Shown: positions 54,078-62,702, counted from the stretch's first letter. The stretch is DNA of 64,000 nucleotides from an uncultured Pelagibacteraceae bacterium (GCA_902599665.1 CACKGK010000004.1:45664-109663); one strand, 5' to 3'. Program-made: numbers and translations. Notes: generated by a model from the letters alone, not told the origin.

Positions 54078-54830
54078 ATGACTAATAAAAAAGAAATATC
54101 TGCATCAATTATCATCATAGGTAACGAGGTCTTATCAGGCAGAACTAAAGATCTAAATACAAGTACACTTGCAACCTGGTTAAATTCATTAGGAATTATG
54201 GTAGGAGAGGTTAGAGTTATACCCGATATTGAACAAACAATAATAGATACTGTTCATGAATTAAGAGTTAAATACAACTATGTGTTTACTACTGGTGGTA
54301 TTGGACCAACTCATGATGATATTACTGCAGAATCAATTTCAAAGGCATTTAATATTGAATATGGGTTCCATAAAGAAGCATTTGCTATTTTAGAGAAGTA
54401 TTATGAACCTGGTAACTTTAATGATGGACGTCAAAAAATGGCAAAGATGCCAGTTACTGCTAACTTAATTTTAAATCCCTCAAGCGGTGCTCCAGGATTT
54501 TATGTTGAAAATGTTTTCTCTCTTCCAGGTGTTCCATCAATTTTAAAAGCGATGATAGGTGGATTAAACAATGTTTTAGTGAGCGGAGATCCAATTTTGA
54601 GTAAAACAATTAATTTAAGAACGTATGAAAGTGAAATTGCTAGTTCATTAACAAATGTTCAAGATAATAATAAAGATGTTGAAATTGGAAGTTATCCTTT
54701 TTTTAGACAAGGTAAATTAGGTGTATCAATTGTTTTAAGATCTAAACATCAGGATAAAATAGATTTATGTAATTCGTTAATACTTGAATTTGTAAAAGCA
54801 AAAAATATTGAAGTAGTTGAATTAGAATAA
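54078..54830 (+). CDS. Molybdopterin-binding domain protein (CinA N-terminal-like)
   Basis: A 250-residue protein with a MoaB/Mog-type domain: IIIIGNEVLSGRTKDLNTSTLA at the start and FTTGGIGPTHDDITAESISKAF as the binding motif. It resembles the N-terminal part of CinA without the amidase domain. I use ATG 54078 because the track start lies inside sfsA on the other strand. Such proteins may act on nicotinamide nucleotide side products or bind molybdopterin; no molybdenum cofactor genes are nearby. It overlaps the next gene by one base. Confidence 0.87.
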   Translation: MTNKKEISASIIIIGNEVLSGRTKDLNTSTLATWLNSLGIMVGEVRVIPDIEQTIIDTVHELRVKYNYVFTTGGIGPTHDDITAESISKAFNIEYGFHKEAFAILEKYYEPGNFNDGRQKMAKMPVTANLILNPSSGAPGFYVENVFSLPGVPSILKAMIGGLNNVLVSGDPILSKTINLRTYESEIASSLTNVQDNNKDVEIGSYPFFRQGKLGVSIVLRSKHQDKIDLCNSLILEFVKAKNIEVVELE

Positions 54831-55234
54831 TGTTGTATTTTGCTTACGGGAGTAATCTTAATCTTTTTCAAATGAAAAGAAGATGTAAAGACTCTGTTTT
54901 TTTGAAGAAATATTTGCTTAAAGGTTATAAGTTAAACTTTAGAAGCAAATATAGAGCAGCGGACATTGAAAAGTGTAAAAATTCACTTGTTCCAGGTGCT
55001 TTGTTTGAAATATCAAAAAGTGATGAAAAAAAACTAGATGTATACGAGGATTATCCAATTCTTTATAAAAAATTATATTTTACTTATTATAATAAAAAAG
55101 TAATGACTTATATTATGGTAAATAAAACAGAATTTAGATATCCAACAGAGAGATATCTTAATGTTGTAAAGCAAGGCTATAAAGATTGTAAGTTAAATTT
55201 TGATTATTTAACTCAAGCTTTAAACAAATTTTAA
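54830..55234 (+). CDS. Gamma-glutamylcyclotransferase-like protein
   Basis: A 134-residue GGCT/AIG2-fold protein. YFAYGSNLNLFQMKRRC is the substrate-binding YGSN loop, and the catalytic-type Glu is in LDVYEDYP. Such enzymes cyclise the gamma-glutamyl group of dipeptides or related amines to 5-oxoproline. It is coupled to the preceding gene by one base and converges with the GT9 gene with a 15-base overlap. The substrate is unproven. Confidence 0.85.
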   Translation: MLYFAYGSNLNLFQMKRRCKDSVFLKKYLLKGYKLNFRSKYRAADIEKCKNSLVPGALFEISKSDEKKLDVYEDYPILYKKLYFTYYNKKVMTYIMVNKTEFRYPTERYLNVVKQGYKDCKLNFDYLTQALNKF

Positions 55235-56188
55235 TACGTCCTCTTCATTTATTGTTTCAATATCATCTGAATTATTAAGAATTTTAGAGTCTAGAATTTC
55301 AATATTGTCAATTTTAGGTGCAAATTTTTTAGAATTCGTAGGACCAAATAATACAATCATAGGAATATTTGCAAGACCAATCATGTGCATTATTCCATTG
55401 TCTATCGAGATAGCTTTTTCTAGTCTAGTGGCCATAGTAGTTATTAATGCTGGACAAGACAAATTTGTTTCGAGTTCAGGGAATAAAGCTGAATTTATCT
55501 CTAATTTAATTTTATCTATCAACTTTTTATCATTATCGTTTAAAAAGAATACTGGTTTGTAACCTTTATTAGTTATTGATTTTGACAAATTAATAAATTT
55601 ATTTAAAGACCAAGTTTTTTTTCTATAAGCATTACCTTGGGTCAAGGATATTCCTATATATTTGTTTTCAGGTAATAATCTTTTAGCTTCTTCAAAATAC
55701 TTTGAGTTTATATTTTTTATATTGTATTTCTGAATAGTTATTTCTTTATCAATTAATTTTCCAACATTATTTAAAATCAAATTTAAATTATTTTTTGTAC
55801 TTACATAATTATTTTTATTTGTAGAAAAAAAGTAATTAAGTGTTGATGAGTAAAAATACTTGTTAGGAATTCTTTTAAGTATTAATGTATTTCTAATTTT
55901 TGATTGAAGGTCTATTATTAGGTCAAATTTATCTATTGAATTTTTATTAAATAATTTTTTTGCTAAAAATAAATGTTTCCATCTAAAACCAAAATATTTA
56001 AGGTTTATTTCCAATGTTGGTATGTCAATACCATATTCTTTTAATTTTCCTTGAAAGTGGTTCTCGTGTGCACCTAAATAGAATACAGAAGCATCTTTAA
56101 AATTAATTTTTAAATTTGTAACAAGATCAAACAATTGGATGCTATCTCCAAGCCCACCACCAGAATTATAAATGAGAATATTTTTCAT
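55220..56188 (-). CDS. Glycosyltransferase family 9 (heptosyltransferase-like), divergent
   Basis: A 322-residue GT9-like protein. ILIYNSGGGLGDSIQLFDLVTNL matches the N-terminal domain, and KAISIDNGIMHMIGLANIPMIVLFGPTNSKKFAP the donor-binding half. The central region is very rich in Asn, Lys and Ile, as for other AT-rich surface-glycan genes here. It would add a sugar to lipopolysaccharide or a related glycan. It is a separate gene from the GT9 at 6.9 kb and shares only family motifs with it. Confidence 0.83.
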   Translation of the reverse strand: MKNILIYNSGGGLGDSIQLFDLVTNLKINFKDASVFYLGAHENHFQGKLKEYGIDIPTLEINLKYFGFRWKHLFLAKKLFNKNSIDKFDLIIDLQSKIRNTLILKRIPNKYFYSSTLNYFFSTNKNNYVSTKNNLNLILNNVGKLIDKEITIQKYNIKNINSKYFEEAKRLLPENKYIGISLTQGNAYRKKTWSLNKFINLSKSITNKGYKPVFFLNDNDKKLIDKIKLEINSALFPELETNLSCPALITTMATRLEKAISIDNGIMHMIGLANIPMIVLFGPTNSKKFAPKIDNIEILDSKILNNSDDIETINEEDVLKFV

Positions 56189-56246
56189 TTTTTAATAATT
56201 AAAGATATAATTTAAAAAAAAAATAATATAATTTCCTCTATCAAAA

Positions 56247-56933
56247 ATGCTTACAAAAACACAACTATTTTCAAAGGGTTTTCTAGCTGTTGCACCACAC
56301 ATGTTTTCAGTTATTCCATTTGGCATAATATGTGGAGCGATAGGTATAGAATTAGGTTTTGACCCTGTTTTAGTTTATGCAATGTCCATTATTATCTTTG
56401 GTGGTGCATCACAAATAGTATTTCTTCAGTTGTTATCAGGTGGTGCTTCAGCCTTGATCGCTATTACTTCAGTTGGTGTCATAAATTCAAGGCATTTATT
56501 GTATGGCGCAGTTTTATCTGAATACCTTGAAAAATTATCATTTATTAAAAAATTATTAATTTCTTACATTGTGGTTGATCAAGGTTTTGCTGAAAGTAAT
56601 AAATTTTTTATGAAAAATAAAACCGAGCAATATTTACATTATCATTTAATTGGGAGTGGTGTCACACTGTGGATTTTTTGGCAGTTATCAACTTTAGCAG
56701 GTATAGTTTTAGGATCATTTGTACCAGAAGAATTAGGTTTAAAATTTGCAATTCCTTTAACCTTTATAGCAATTGTTGTTCAAGATTTTAAAAAATTAGA
56801 TCACGTAATAGTAATGATTACATGTGGGTTAAGTTCATTATTATTTTTTGATGCACCCTTTAAATCATACATAATCATTTCACCTATAATTGCATTATTT
56901 GTTGCAGCTTTAGTTTTGAGGTTAAAAAAATGA
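56247..56933 (+). CDS. azlC: AzlC family branched-chain amino acid exporter subunit
   Basis: A 228-residue membrane protein of the AzlC/YgaZ family. FLAVAPHMFSVIPFGIICGAIGIELGF and FGGASQIVFLQLLSGGASALIAITSVGVINSRHLLYG are diagnostic. With AzlD it exports branched-chain or other amino acids. The stop overlaps azlD by 4 bases. Substrate inferred from family. Confidence 0.92.
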   Translation: MLTKTQLFSKGFLAVAPHMFSVIPFGIICGAIGIELGFDPVLVYAMSIIIFGGASQIVFLQLLSGGASALIAITSVGVINSRHLLYGAVLSEYLEKLSFIKKLLISYIVVDQGFAESNKFFMKNKTEQYLHYHLIGSGVTLWIFWQLSTLAGIVLGSFVPEELGLKFAIPLTFIAIVVQDFKKLDHVIVMITCGLSSLLFFDAPFKSYIIISPIIALFVAALVLRLKK

Positions 56934-57241
56934 CTTGGTTAACAATCATAATTGCAGGAATAATTACTTACTTTACCAGAATGACCATGGTTGCTTTAGT
57001 GGATAGAGATTTATTGGGAGAGAGTGTAAAAGCAGTTTTAGCATATGTACCATCAGCCGTGTTTCCAGCAATAATATTTCCAGGAATATTCATAAATGAT
57101 TATGGAACATTTATAGAAATGAATGATCCTAAAATTTTTGGCGCAATAGTTGCTATATTAGTTGGATATTTTTCAAGAAATGTAATAGCTACAATATTAT
57201 CTGGATTATTTTCGTATTGGATTATTATATTTTTATTATAA
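56930..57241 (+). CDS. azlD: AzlD family branched-chain amino acid exporter subunit
   Basis: A 103-residue four-helix partner of AzlC. TYFTRMTMVALVDRDLLGESVKAVLAYVPSAVFPAIIFPG is the AzlD signature. It overlaps azlC by 4 bases, confirming a two-subunit exporter. The PhyH gene starts 9 bases after its stop and may be co-transcribed. Confidence 0.92.
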   Translation: MTWLTIIIAGIITYFTRMTMVALVDRDLLGESVKAVLAYVPSAVFPAIIFPGIFINDYGTFIEMNDPKIFGAIVAILVGYFSRNVIATILSGLFSYWIIIFLL

Positions 57242-57250
57242 AATTCATTG

Positions 57251-58150
57251 ATGAGCATCACTAGATCTGAGTGTAACTTCTATAAAAAGAATGGCTACTT
57301 ATTAAAAGATGAACTTATTTCAAATAAAGAAATCAAGAAGTTAAATTCACTTATTAATAAAATTATATCAAAAGAAAAGAATAGTAAAAAAAAAGTAAAA
57401 GACCAGGGAGGAACCCAAAGTTACAATAATTATCATTTCGTATTCAACAGCAACTCATCAAAAAATAAAGAAATATTAAGATTAAACAACCCTCAAAATA
57501 ACAATAGATTATTTTATAATTTATCAAGAAACAAAAAGATAATTGATATAGTAAAAAAGTTAATTGGTGGGACAGTAAGATTTCATCTTGGAAAATTAAA
57601 CTTTAAATTACCTAATAAGAGAAGAGGAAGCTTAGTTGAATGGCATCAGGATTTTGCTTTTTACCCACACACAAACGACGATTTAATTACAGTGGGTATT
57701 TATCTAGAAGATTGTCATGAAAAAAATGGTCCTTTAAAAGTTATAAAAGGTTCTCATAAAAAAGAACTATTTAGTCATCATAATAATGACAACTATTTTG
57801 TGGGCAAAATTAATACTAAAAAAAACAAGATTAACTTAAAAAAATCAGTTTCCTTAACTGGAAAAGCAGGCTCTGTTGTATTCTTTCATTGTCGAACAAT
57901 TCATGGCTCTGGATTAAATCACACTAATGGATCAAGACCTTTAATATTATTTGGTTATAGAGCCTGTGATGCATGGCCTATTATTAATGATGGCAATCCT
58001 CATCCAGAAACAAACTTTGAAAATTATGACGCAAATATCATTTATGGAAAAAAATCAATAGTACCAAGATGTACTGATGTACCTGTAATTATCCCATTAC
58101 CTAAAAAGAAACATTACGTTTCTATTTATCAACTTCAAAAAAGTAATTAA
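57251..58150 (+). CDS. Phytanoyl-CoA dioxygenase (PhyH) family oxygenase
   Basis: A 299-residue Fe(II)/2-oxoglutarate oxygenase. The facial triad is H132 and D134 in EWHQDF and H218 in RTIHGSG, with R229 in NGSRP for 2-oxoglutarate. ATG 57251 is preferred over the TTG three bases upstream. Marine PhyH proteins hydroxylate many small molecules, including ectoine, phosphonates and quaternary amines; the substrate here is unknown. It lies just after azlCD. Confidence 0.87.
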   Translation: MSITRSECNFYKKNGYLLKDELISNKEIKKLNSLINKIISKEKNSKKKVKDQGGTQSYNNYHFVFNSNSSKNKEILRLNNPQNNNRLFYNLSRNKKIIDIVKKLIGGTVRFHLGKLNFKLPNKRRGSLVEWHQDFAFYPHTNDDLITVGIYLEDCHEKNGPLKVIKGSHKKELFSHHNNDNYFVGKINTKKNKINLKKSVSLTGKAGSVVFFHCRTIHGSGLNHTNGSRPLILFGYRACDAWPIINDGNPHPETNFENYDANIIYGKKSIVPRCTDVPVIIPLPKKKHYVSIYQLQKSN

Positions 58151-58203
58151 AATATTATTCCAAAAAGACTTAGAATAATTAAGGCTTCCATTCCAACAAA
58201 CAT
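58147..58203 (-). CDS. Putative 18-residue hydrophobic peptide
   Basis: MFVGMEALIILSLFGIIF begins 2 bases after the stop of the 46-residue secreted peptide ORF on the same strand and ends at the PhyH stop. It could be a membrane mini-protein translated by coupling. Length gives no statistical support, no ribosome site is visible, and chance is a real possibility. Confidence 0.25.
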   Translation of the reverse strand: MFVGMEALIILSLFGIIF

Positions 58204-58205
58204 AA

Positions 58206-58346
58206 TTAATTTTTAAAAGTAATATAGGTTAAGTTTTTTTCATGCTTTTCAATTATCCATCCATCATCAGCACGAGCATGTGGATGGACAATTAAGAGGA
58301 TTACAAAAGCAACTAAATGAAGAAAAAAAAATAATGATAATTTCAC
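58206..58346 (-). CDS. Putative 46-residue secreted peptide
   Basis: This GTG-started ORF is absent from the track. It reads MKLSLFFFLHLVAFVILLIVHPHARA, a good signal peptide with an A-x-A cleavage site, then a 20-residue polar tail DDGWIIEKHEKNLTYITFKN. Charged, aromatic and beta-branched residues alternate in the mature part as in small exported peptides. The start codon has no strong ribosome site. I know no family. It would be the only gene product from the left half of the 58.15-58.53 kb gap. Confidence 0.4.
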   Translation of the reverse strand: MKLSLFFFLHLVAFVILLIVHPHARADDGWIIEKHEKNLTYITFKN

Positions 58347-58455
58347 GATTCTATTTCTACAATAATGATTTGTTTTAATTAGGTTCTAATTTCGTTATGA
58401 TTATGAAAATATATCACATTTTAAACATAGATTATTTTAGGTATAAGATTAATAT

Positions 58456-58524
58456 ATGAAATATATTTTATTAGGTGCAGCTTTAGCTTTTGCAATGTAT
58501 TTAGGTGATAAATACATTCTTTAA
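58456..58524 (+). CDS. Putative 22-residue membrane peptide
   Basis: MKYILLGAALAFAMYLGDKYIL is a single hydrophobic helix with polar ends, in the gap upstream of the convergent FkbM gene. It ends 6 bases before that gene's stop. The base composition looks coding-like (GCA GCT GCT GCA run in an otherwise very AT-rich gap). No clear ribosome site. Confidence 0.35.
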   Translation: MKYILLGAALAFAMYLGDKYIL

Positions 58525-58529
58525 AAATT

Positions 58530-59441
58530 TTAAAAGTTTAAATTTTTAACTAAATTTTCCTTAACAACTATAAAATTTCCACAAACCTGATGATTTCCCT
58601 TAAGGTTATCCAACATTGAATGAATGTTATCTAAAGTAAGATGTTTTCCTGATATATCTAAGATACTTAGTTCATTTTCTTTTAAAAAGTTATCAAAATC
58701 ATTTTTTGAGTATATTTCGCTAGCAACAGCCATTTTAGAGAACTCTACTAGAAATACTGAAAAGTAATTTTTTAATATATTTTTTGATCCATAAACAGCA
58801 TTTATATCATAACCTTCTAGATCAATCTTAATAAATAATTTTGTATCGCTAGTGATGTCTAATTTACGATCATTTATAAATTTGTCTAATGTTGTAACAT
58901 CAATCATTTTGATTTCTTTTGTTTCATTATCATCTTCAATGATCAATCCACCCTTTGTTGAGTTTTTTTCTAAATTATCATTTTTAAATTTGAAAGAACC
59001 TTCTTTATCTCCAATACCTAAATATGAGGTTTCAATATTTTCAATATTGTTTAATGAAATATTTTGATTTAAGTACTCCATTTCTTGCACAGAAGGCTCA
59101 AAAGCTATTACCTTACAATTTTTATTCGAGGCTGCTATTGGTATAGTGTAAAAACCTTGGTTTGCACCACAATCAATAAATACAGAATTGTCATCGATAT
59201 TCTTTATAAAAAAATTGATTTCTCTTTCATCGTGTAAATTAACTTTACTAAGTAATGATCTACTATAATTTTTTCTTTGTGGGTAAGAATAGAAAAAAAA
59301 ATTTCCAAAATTTAGTTTAATTGGCCCATTTATAAATGATTTAAAGAGTGTAAAAATAATATAAAAGATTTTTTTTTTGATCCTGGTATTTATTCTATAA
59401 TGAGGATAAAAATCACATATTTTTTGAAATATTTTGTCCAT
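58530..59441 (-). CDS. FkbM family methyltransferase
   Basis: A 303-residue AdoMet-dependent methyltransferase. The AdoMet motif is SVFIDCGANQGFYTIPIAAS, followed by CKVIAFEPSVQEMEYLNQNISLN and KIDLEGYDINAVYG, all FkbM features. FkbM proteins O-methylate sugars or natural products and are common in surface-glycan loci. The N-terminal about 80 residues are basic and rich in Tyr and Phe, perhaps for membrane or substrate contact. It converges with the 22-residue ORF region. Confidence 0.88.
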   Translation of the reverse strand: MDKIFQKICDFYPHYRINTRIKKKIFYIIFTLFKSFINGPIKLNFGNFFFYSYPQRKNYSRSLLSKVNLHDEREINFFIKNIDDNSVFIDCGANQGFYTIPIAASNKNCKVIAFEPSVQEMEYLNQNISLNNIENIETSYLGIGDKEGSFKFKNDNLEKNSTKGGLIIEDDNETKEIKMIDVTTLDKFINDRKLDITSDTKLFIKIDLEGYDINAVYGSKNILKNYFSVFLVEFSKMAVASEIYSKNDFDNFLKENELSILDISGKHLTLDNIHSMLDNLKGNHQVCGNFIVVKENLVKNLNF

Positions 59442-59547
59442 TTGAGAATATTTTTACTACTTATTTAAAGTATTATCTTTATTTTTAATCATTTTATACG
59501 TCAATATTATACAACAATTACTAATAAAAATTTGATAGGAACGAAAT

Positions 59548-59991
59548 ATGAGTACTGAAACTTTTAAACTTAATTGGAATTGTAAACACACCTGGAAAAG
59601 AAGTGCTAAAAATACAGCTTGGTGCTTGTTGGGGTGTGCTATTGGTGATTTTGGAACTATATTATTTTTTCAAATAACCAAAATCCCTTTCCCGATTTTA
59701 AGCATTATGATTTTAGCAATAATTAACGGTTTAATAACTAGTGTAATATTAGAGACATTTATTCTAATAAAACAAAAGTTTACTTTTCAAAAAGCACTAA
59801 AGACTGCATTGGGAATGAGCTTTATCTCTATGATTAGTATGGAAGTTGCAATGAATATTACAGATTATGTATTAACAGGAGGTGCAATGCTTACTTGGTG
59901 GGTTGTGCCTATAATGTTAGCAGTTGGATTTGTTACTCCATGGCCTTACAATTATTGGAGACTTAAAAAGCATAACCAAGCCTGTCATTAA
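59548..59991 (+). CDS. DUF4396 family membrane protein
   Basis: A 147-residue protein with four membrane helices. WKRSAKNTAWCLLGCAIGDFGTILFFQ and SVILETFILIKQKF, then WWVVPIMLAVGFVTPWPYNYWRLKKH, match DUF4396 as I recall it, a family often found beside metal-efflux or copper proteins. His and Cys residues at both ends (CKHTW, HNQACH) could bind metal. A ribosome site, AGGA at 59537, supports the start. The exact function is unknown. Confidence 0.75.
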   Translation: MSTETFKLNWNCKHTWKRSAKNTAWCLLGCAIGDFGTILFFQITKIPFPILSIMILAIINGLITSVILETFILIKQKFTFQKALKTALGMSFISMISMEVAMNITDYVLTGGAMLTWWVVPIMLAVGFVTPWPYNYWRLKKHNQACH

Positions 59992-60018
59992 ATTAAATTA
60001 ATTAACCAAAGGACTAAA

Positions 60019-60204
60019 ATGAAAATATTAAAAGAATTAGAAGATGTAAAATTAGTTATCGTTGATTTAGAAGTAAGATTAGGTGAAGAAGTTAGAAGTG
60101 CACCAACTTTATGTGCAAAATATAAAGGTAAAATTATACCTCTTAACACTGCACATGATGGAAGACCGATTTTAATGAAAGAAGAAAATGCAATAGAAAA
60201 TTAA
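60019..60204 (+). CDS. Small hypothetical protein between DUF4396 and DUF4149-like genes
   Basis: A 61-residue soluble protein, rich in Glu, Lys, Val and Leu. RSAPTLCAKYKGKIIPLNTAHDGRPI contains a lone Cys and a His. I do not recognise it. It starts 27 bases after the DUF4396 stop with AAAGGA ahead of the ATG, and is followed after 3 bases by the next gene, so a three-gene operon is likely. The ribosome site and tight packing support it as real. Confidence 0.65.
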   Translation: MKILKELEDVKLVIVDLEVRLGEEVRSAPTLCAKYKGKIIPLNTAHDGRPILMKEENAIEN

Positions 60205-60207
60205 ATT

Positions 60208-60597
60208 ATGATTGAACAAATTAGTATTTACTTAACAGCAATGATTTTAGGAATTATGTTATTTTTCTCCTTTGTTATTGCACCTGTTGTATTTACCACT
60301 TTAGATGAAGAGAATGCTCGAAAGTTCATAAGAAGAATATTTCCTTTTTATTATAACGTTAATTTAGGAATAAGCTTTATTGTTCTATTAACATATATAT
60401 TTTTGAGCAACTTAGGAATCGATTTCTATTTAATTTTAGCGATCACACTTTTGTTTGCTACTTCAAACTATTTACTAATGCCTTTGATTAATAAATATAG
60501 AGATGAAAGGCAGGATAAAAAATTTAAATATTCACACTTTATATCTGTTGTGATTAATTTTATTCAGATGGTATTTTTAGTTGTTTTACTTATTTAA
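60208..60597 (+). CDS. DUF4149-like small membrane protein
   Basis: A 129-residue protein with four helices, starting IEQISIYLTAMILGIMLFFSFVIAPVVFTTL and with the charged loop NARKFIRRIFPFYYNVNLG after helix 1; both match DUF4149/TMEM205-like proteins. Such proteins have no firm function, though some relatives affect metal or drug tolerance. It lies 3 bases after the 61-residue gene. Placement with DUF4396 hints at a shared role in membrane or metal homeostasis. Confidence 0.75.
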   Translation: MIEQISIYLTAMILGIMLFFSFVIAPVVFTTLDEENARKFIRRIFPFYYNVNLGISFIVLLTYIFLSNLGIDFYLILAITLLFATSNYLLMPLINKYRDERQDKKFKYSHFISVVINFIQMVFLVVLLI

Positions 60598-60663
60598 TGA
60601 GTAACTTATCTTCAAAAGAATTATATCTATATTCACTTTTGGTGATGTAACCTTAACATTTAT

Positions 60664-61884
60664 TTAAATGTAACGCATGTTATCTTCGTTAACTGCTTTT
60701 TCTAATCTTATTAAAAAATCTGGTATTGCACTTTTAACCCTACTCCATGTGGGAATAAAAGGTGTGTCCATTGGATTTTGGTAAAAAGCATCGCCTGCTT
60801 TCATAATATTTGCAGCAAATAATTCTACTGCCTTTTCCTCTGTATGAGAGTCAAATTTTAAACCATTCATTTGTGCATCATTTCTATACGCATCTATTAA
60901 ATCTAAAGCTGCTCTATAATATGTTGCTTTTAAAGATCTAAATTGTTCTTTACTAAATGAGTGACCCTGGGTTGCTAGTTTCTTTATAAATGTTTTAATT
61001 ATATCAATAGACATTCTTGATAAACCTTGCTTTTCATCATTTATAGATAAGTTTTGATGTTTGTGATCATAAGTATCTGCTAAATCTACCTGACATATAT
61101 TTTGTGGAGAAAAGTTTCTTTGCATTTCAGACAAAATTCCAATTTCTATTCCCCAATCTGAAGAAATTCTTAATTCTGGGAGAATATTTCTTCTAAATGA
61201 AAATTCTCCCGCTAGAGGATATTTAAAAGATTTCATAAAGTTAAGATAATCACTGTTACCGATAGTTTTCTCTAATGCATTTAATAATGGAAATACAAGT
61301 AATCTTGCAACTCTTCCATTCATTTTGTTATCTGCGACTCTTGGATAAAAACCCTTACAAAATTCAAAATTAAATAGTGGGTTTACAACAGGATAAAATA
61401 GTTTTGCTAACATTCTTCGATCATAAGTTTTGATATCACAATCATGTAATGCTACAGACCTTGCACTGTCTCTTGCTATAGACATACCAATGCAATACCA
61501 AACATTTCGACCTTTTCCATATTCATTAGGAGCAAGGCCTAATTTTTTTAACTCTTTATCTAATTTTTTTAGGCCAGGTCCATCATTCCAAAGAATAGTA
61601 AATGGTGTTTCTAATTTCTCAAAAAATGTCCAAGCCTTTCTTGCTTGAGCTTCAGTTGCTTTATCTAGACCTATAATTATATGATTTAGATAATTAGTTT
61701 TACTTATTTCACTGACAATTTTTGGTAAAGCGTCACCTTTTAATTCTGAATAAAGACATGGCAAAATAAGTTCCATTTTTCTCTCTTTTGAAAAATTTAA
61801 TAGATCTCTTTCTAGATCTTTAGTTGACTTAGTGCCAAAGTCATGAAGCGTTGAAATAGTGCCATCTTGATAGAAATCACTCAT
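60664..61884 (-). CDS. gpgS: Glucosyl-3-phosphoglycerate synthase-like glycosyltransferase (GT81)
   Basis: A 406-residue GT-A glycosyltransferase. The nucleotide-sugar/metal motif is DCD at residues 148-150 in ALHDCDIKTYDRR, and AGEFSFRRNILPELRISSDWGIEIGILSE is typical of GpgS. It would join NDP-glucose and 3-phosphoglycerate to glucosyl-3-phosphoglycerate. The upstream gene on the same strand encodes a matching phosphatase, giving the two-step route to the compatible solute glucosylglycerate. Mannosyl specificity is an alternative. Confidence 0.85.
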   Translation of the reverse strand: MSDFYQDGTISTLHDFGTKSTKDLERDLLNFSKERKMELILPCLYSELKGDALPKIVSEISKTNYLNHIIIGLDKATEAQARKAWTFFEKLETPFTILWNDGPGLKKLDKELKKLGLAPNEYGKGRNVWYCIGMSIARDSARSVALHDCDIKTYDRRMLAKLFYPVVNPLFNFEFCKGFYPRVADNKMNGRVARLLVFPLLNALEKTIGNSDYLNFMKSFKYPLAGEFSFRRNILPELRISSDWGIEIGILSEMQRNFSPQNICQVDLADTYDHKHQNLSINDEKQGLSRMSIDIIKTFIKKLATQGHSFSKEQFRSLKATYYRAALDLIDAYRNDAQMNGLKFDSHTEEKAVELFAANIMKAGDAFYQNPMDTPFIPTWSRVKSAIPDFLIRLEKAVNEDNMRYI

Positions 61885-61898
61885 GGCGGAAACCTATC

Positions 61899-62702
61899 CT
61901 AAGTTTTAATTTTTTGTATAGCCGTTTTGATCACATCAGACCATCCTCTAGGTGATGGCTCTGAAGATTTGATTAAATCATCTATATTTATCAATGAACT
62001 GTTAAAATTATCATTTTTTACTAAACATGGGTAATTAGACTGTTTTATCATTTCTATATCATTTTCATTGTCCCCGACACCAATTGTTATGATCTCATCA
62101 TCTAATTCTTTGCTAATTAACCGAAGGGCTTTGGTCATGGCTTGTGATTTATTTACATTGTCACAAATATTCATTATTCGCCCTCCGGTTTGAACTGTTA
62201 ATCCAACATCATTGATAATTTTAAAAAATTCATTTTTTTCAATTTCATTTCCCATAAATTGAATTGGTAATGAATAGTTTCTTTTTGTAGCCAACATCAT
62301 TTTATTCGATGGAAGTCCAAAAATTTTTTCTTGTTCTTCATGTTTTAATTTTAGAATAAAATTAATTTTTTGATTTAAATTATCTGGAATAATTTCATTA
62401 TATATTGAAATGATTTGATGAGCAGGTCTACTTATTGATATTTTATTTGGTAATTCCTTGTGTATTAAATTAAGTCCATGAATAGAAGATCCATTCTCTG
62501 AAATAAAAGGTAAATTTAAATTATGTTGTTTATTAAAATCTAATAATTCAGCTTCTGTTTTGCTAGAGTTTGGGATTATTTTAATACCCTCAGAAATCAG
62601 ATCTTTAAAATAATCCTCAATTTCGTCAAACTTAAATGTATCTTTGTCTAATAGAGATCCATCCAGATCAGTAAAAATTATAATTTGTTTTTTTTGTTTC
62701 AT
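61899..62702 (-). CDS. Glucosyl/mannosyl-3-phosphoglycerate phosphatase (HAD-IIB)
   Basis: A 267-residue HAD-IIB phosphatase of the MpgP/YedP type. IIIFTDLDGSLLDKDTF is the nucleophile motif; PNSSKTEAELL, FISENGSSIHG and GVGDNENDIEMIKQSNYPCLV are the remaining motifs. It should dephosphorylate the GpgS product to glucosylglycerate. I start it at ATG 62702 (MKQKKQIII); the track start adds six non-family residues. It lies 14 bases upstream of gpgS. Confidence 0.87.
   Translation of the reverse strand: MKQKKQIIIFTDLDGSLLDKDTFKFDEIEDYFKDLISEGIKIIPNSSKTEAELLDFNKQHNLNLPFISENGSSIHGLNLIHKELPNKISISRPAHQIISIYNEIIPDNLNQKINFILKLKHEEQEKIFGLPSNKMMLATKRNYSLPIQFMGNEIEKNEFFKIINDVGLTVQTGGRIMNICDNVNKSQAMTKALRLISKELDDEIITIGVGDNENDIEMIKQSNYPCLVKNDNFNSSLINIDDLIKSSEPSPRGWSDVIKTAIQKIKT

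Larger units (their letters stand above)
58151..58529. other. Longest gene-free stretch (379 bases)
   Basis: The ORF track shows no gene here. By reading both strands I see two tandem mini-ORFs on the minus strand (58346-58206 and 58203-58147) and one on the plus strand (58456-58524), each listed separately. The middle part, 58347-58455, is AT-rich and holds possible -10 sequences (TATGAT, TATAAG) but no convincing promoter or structured RNA. Confidence 0.6.
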
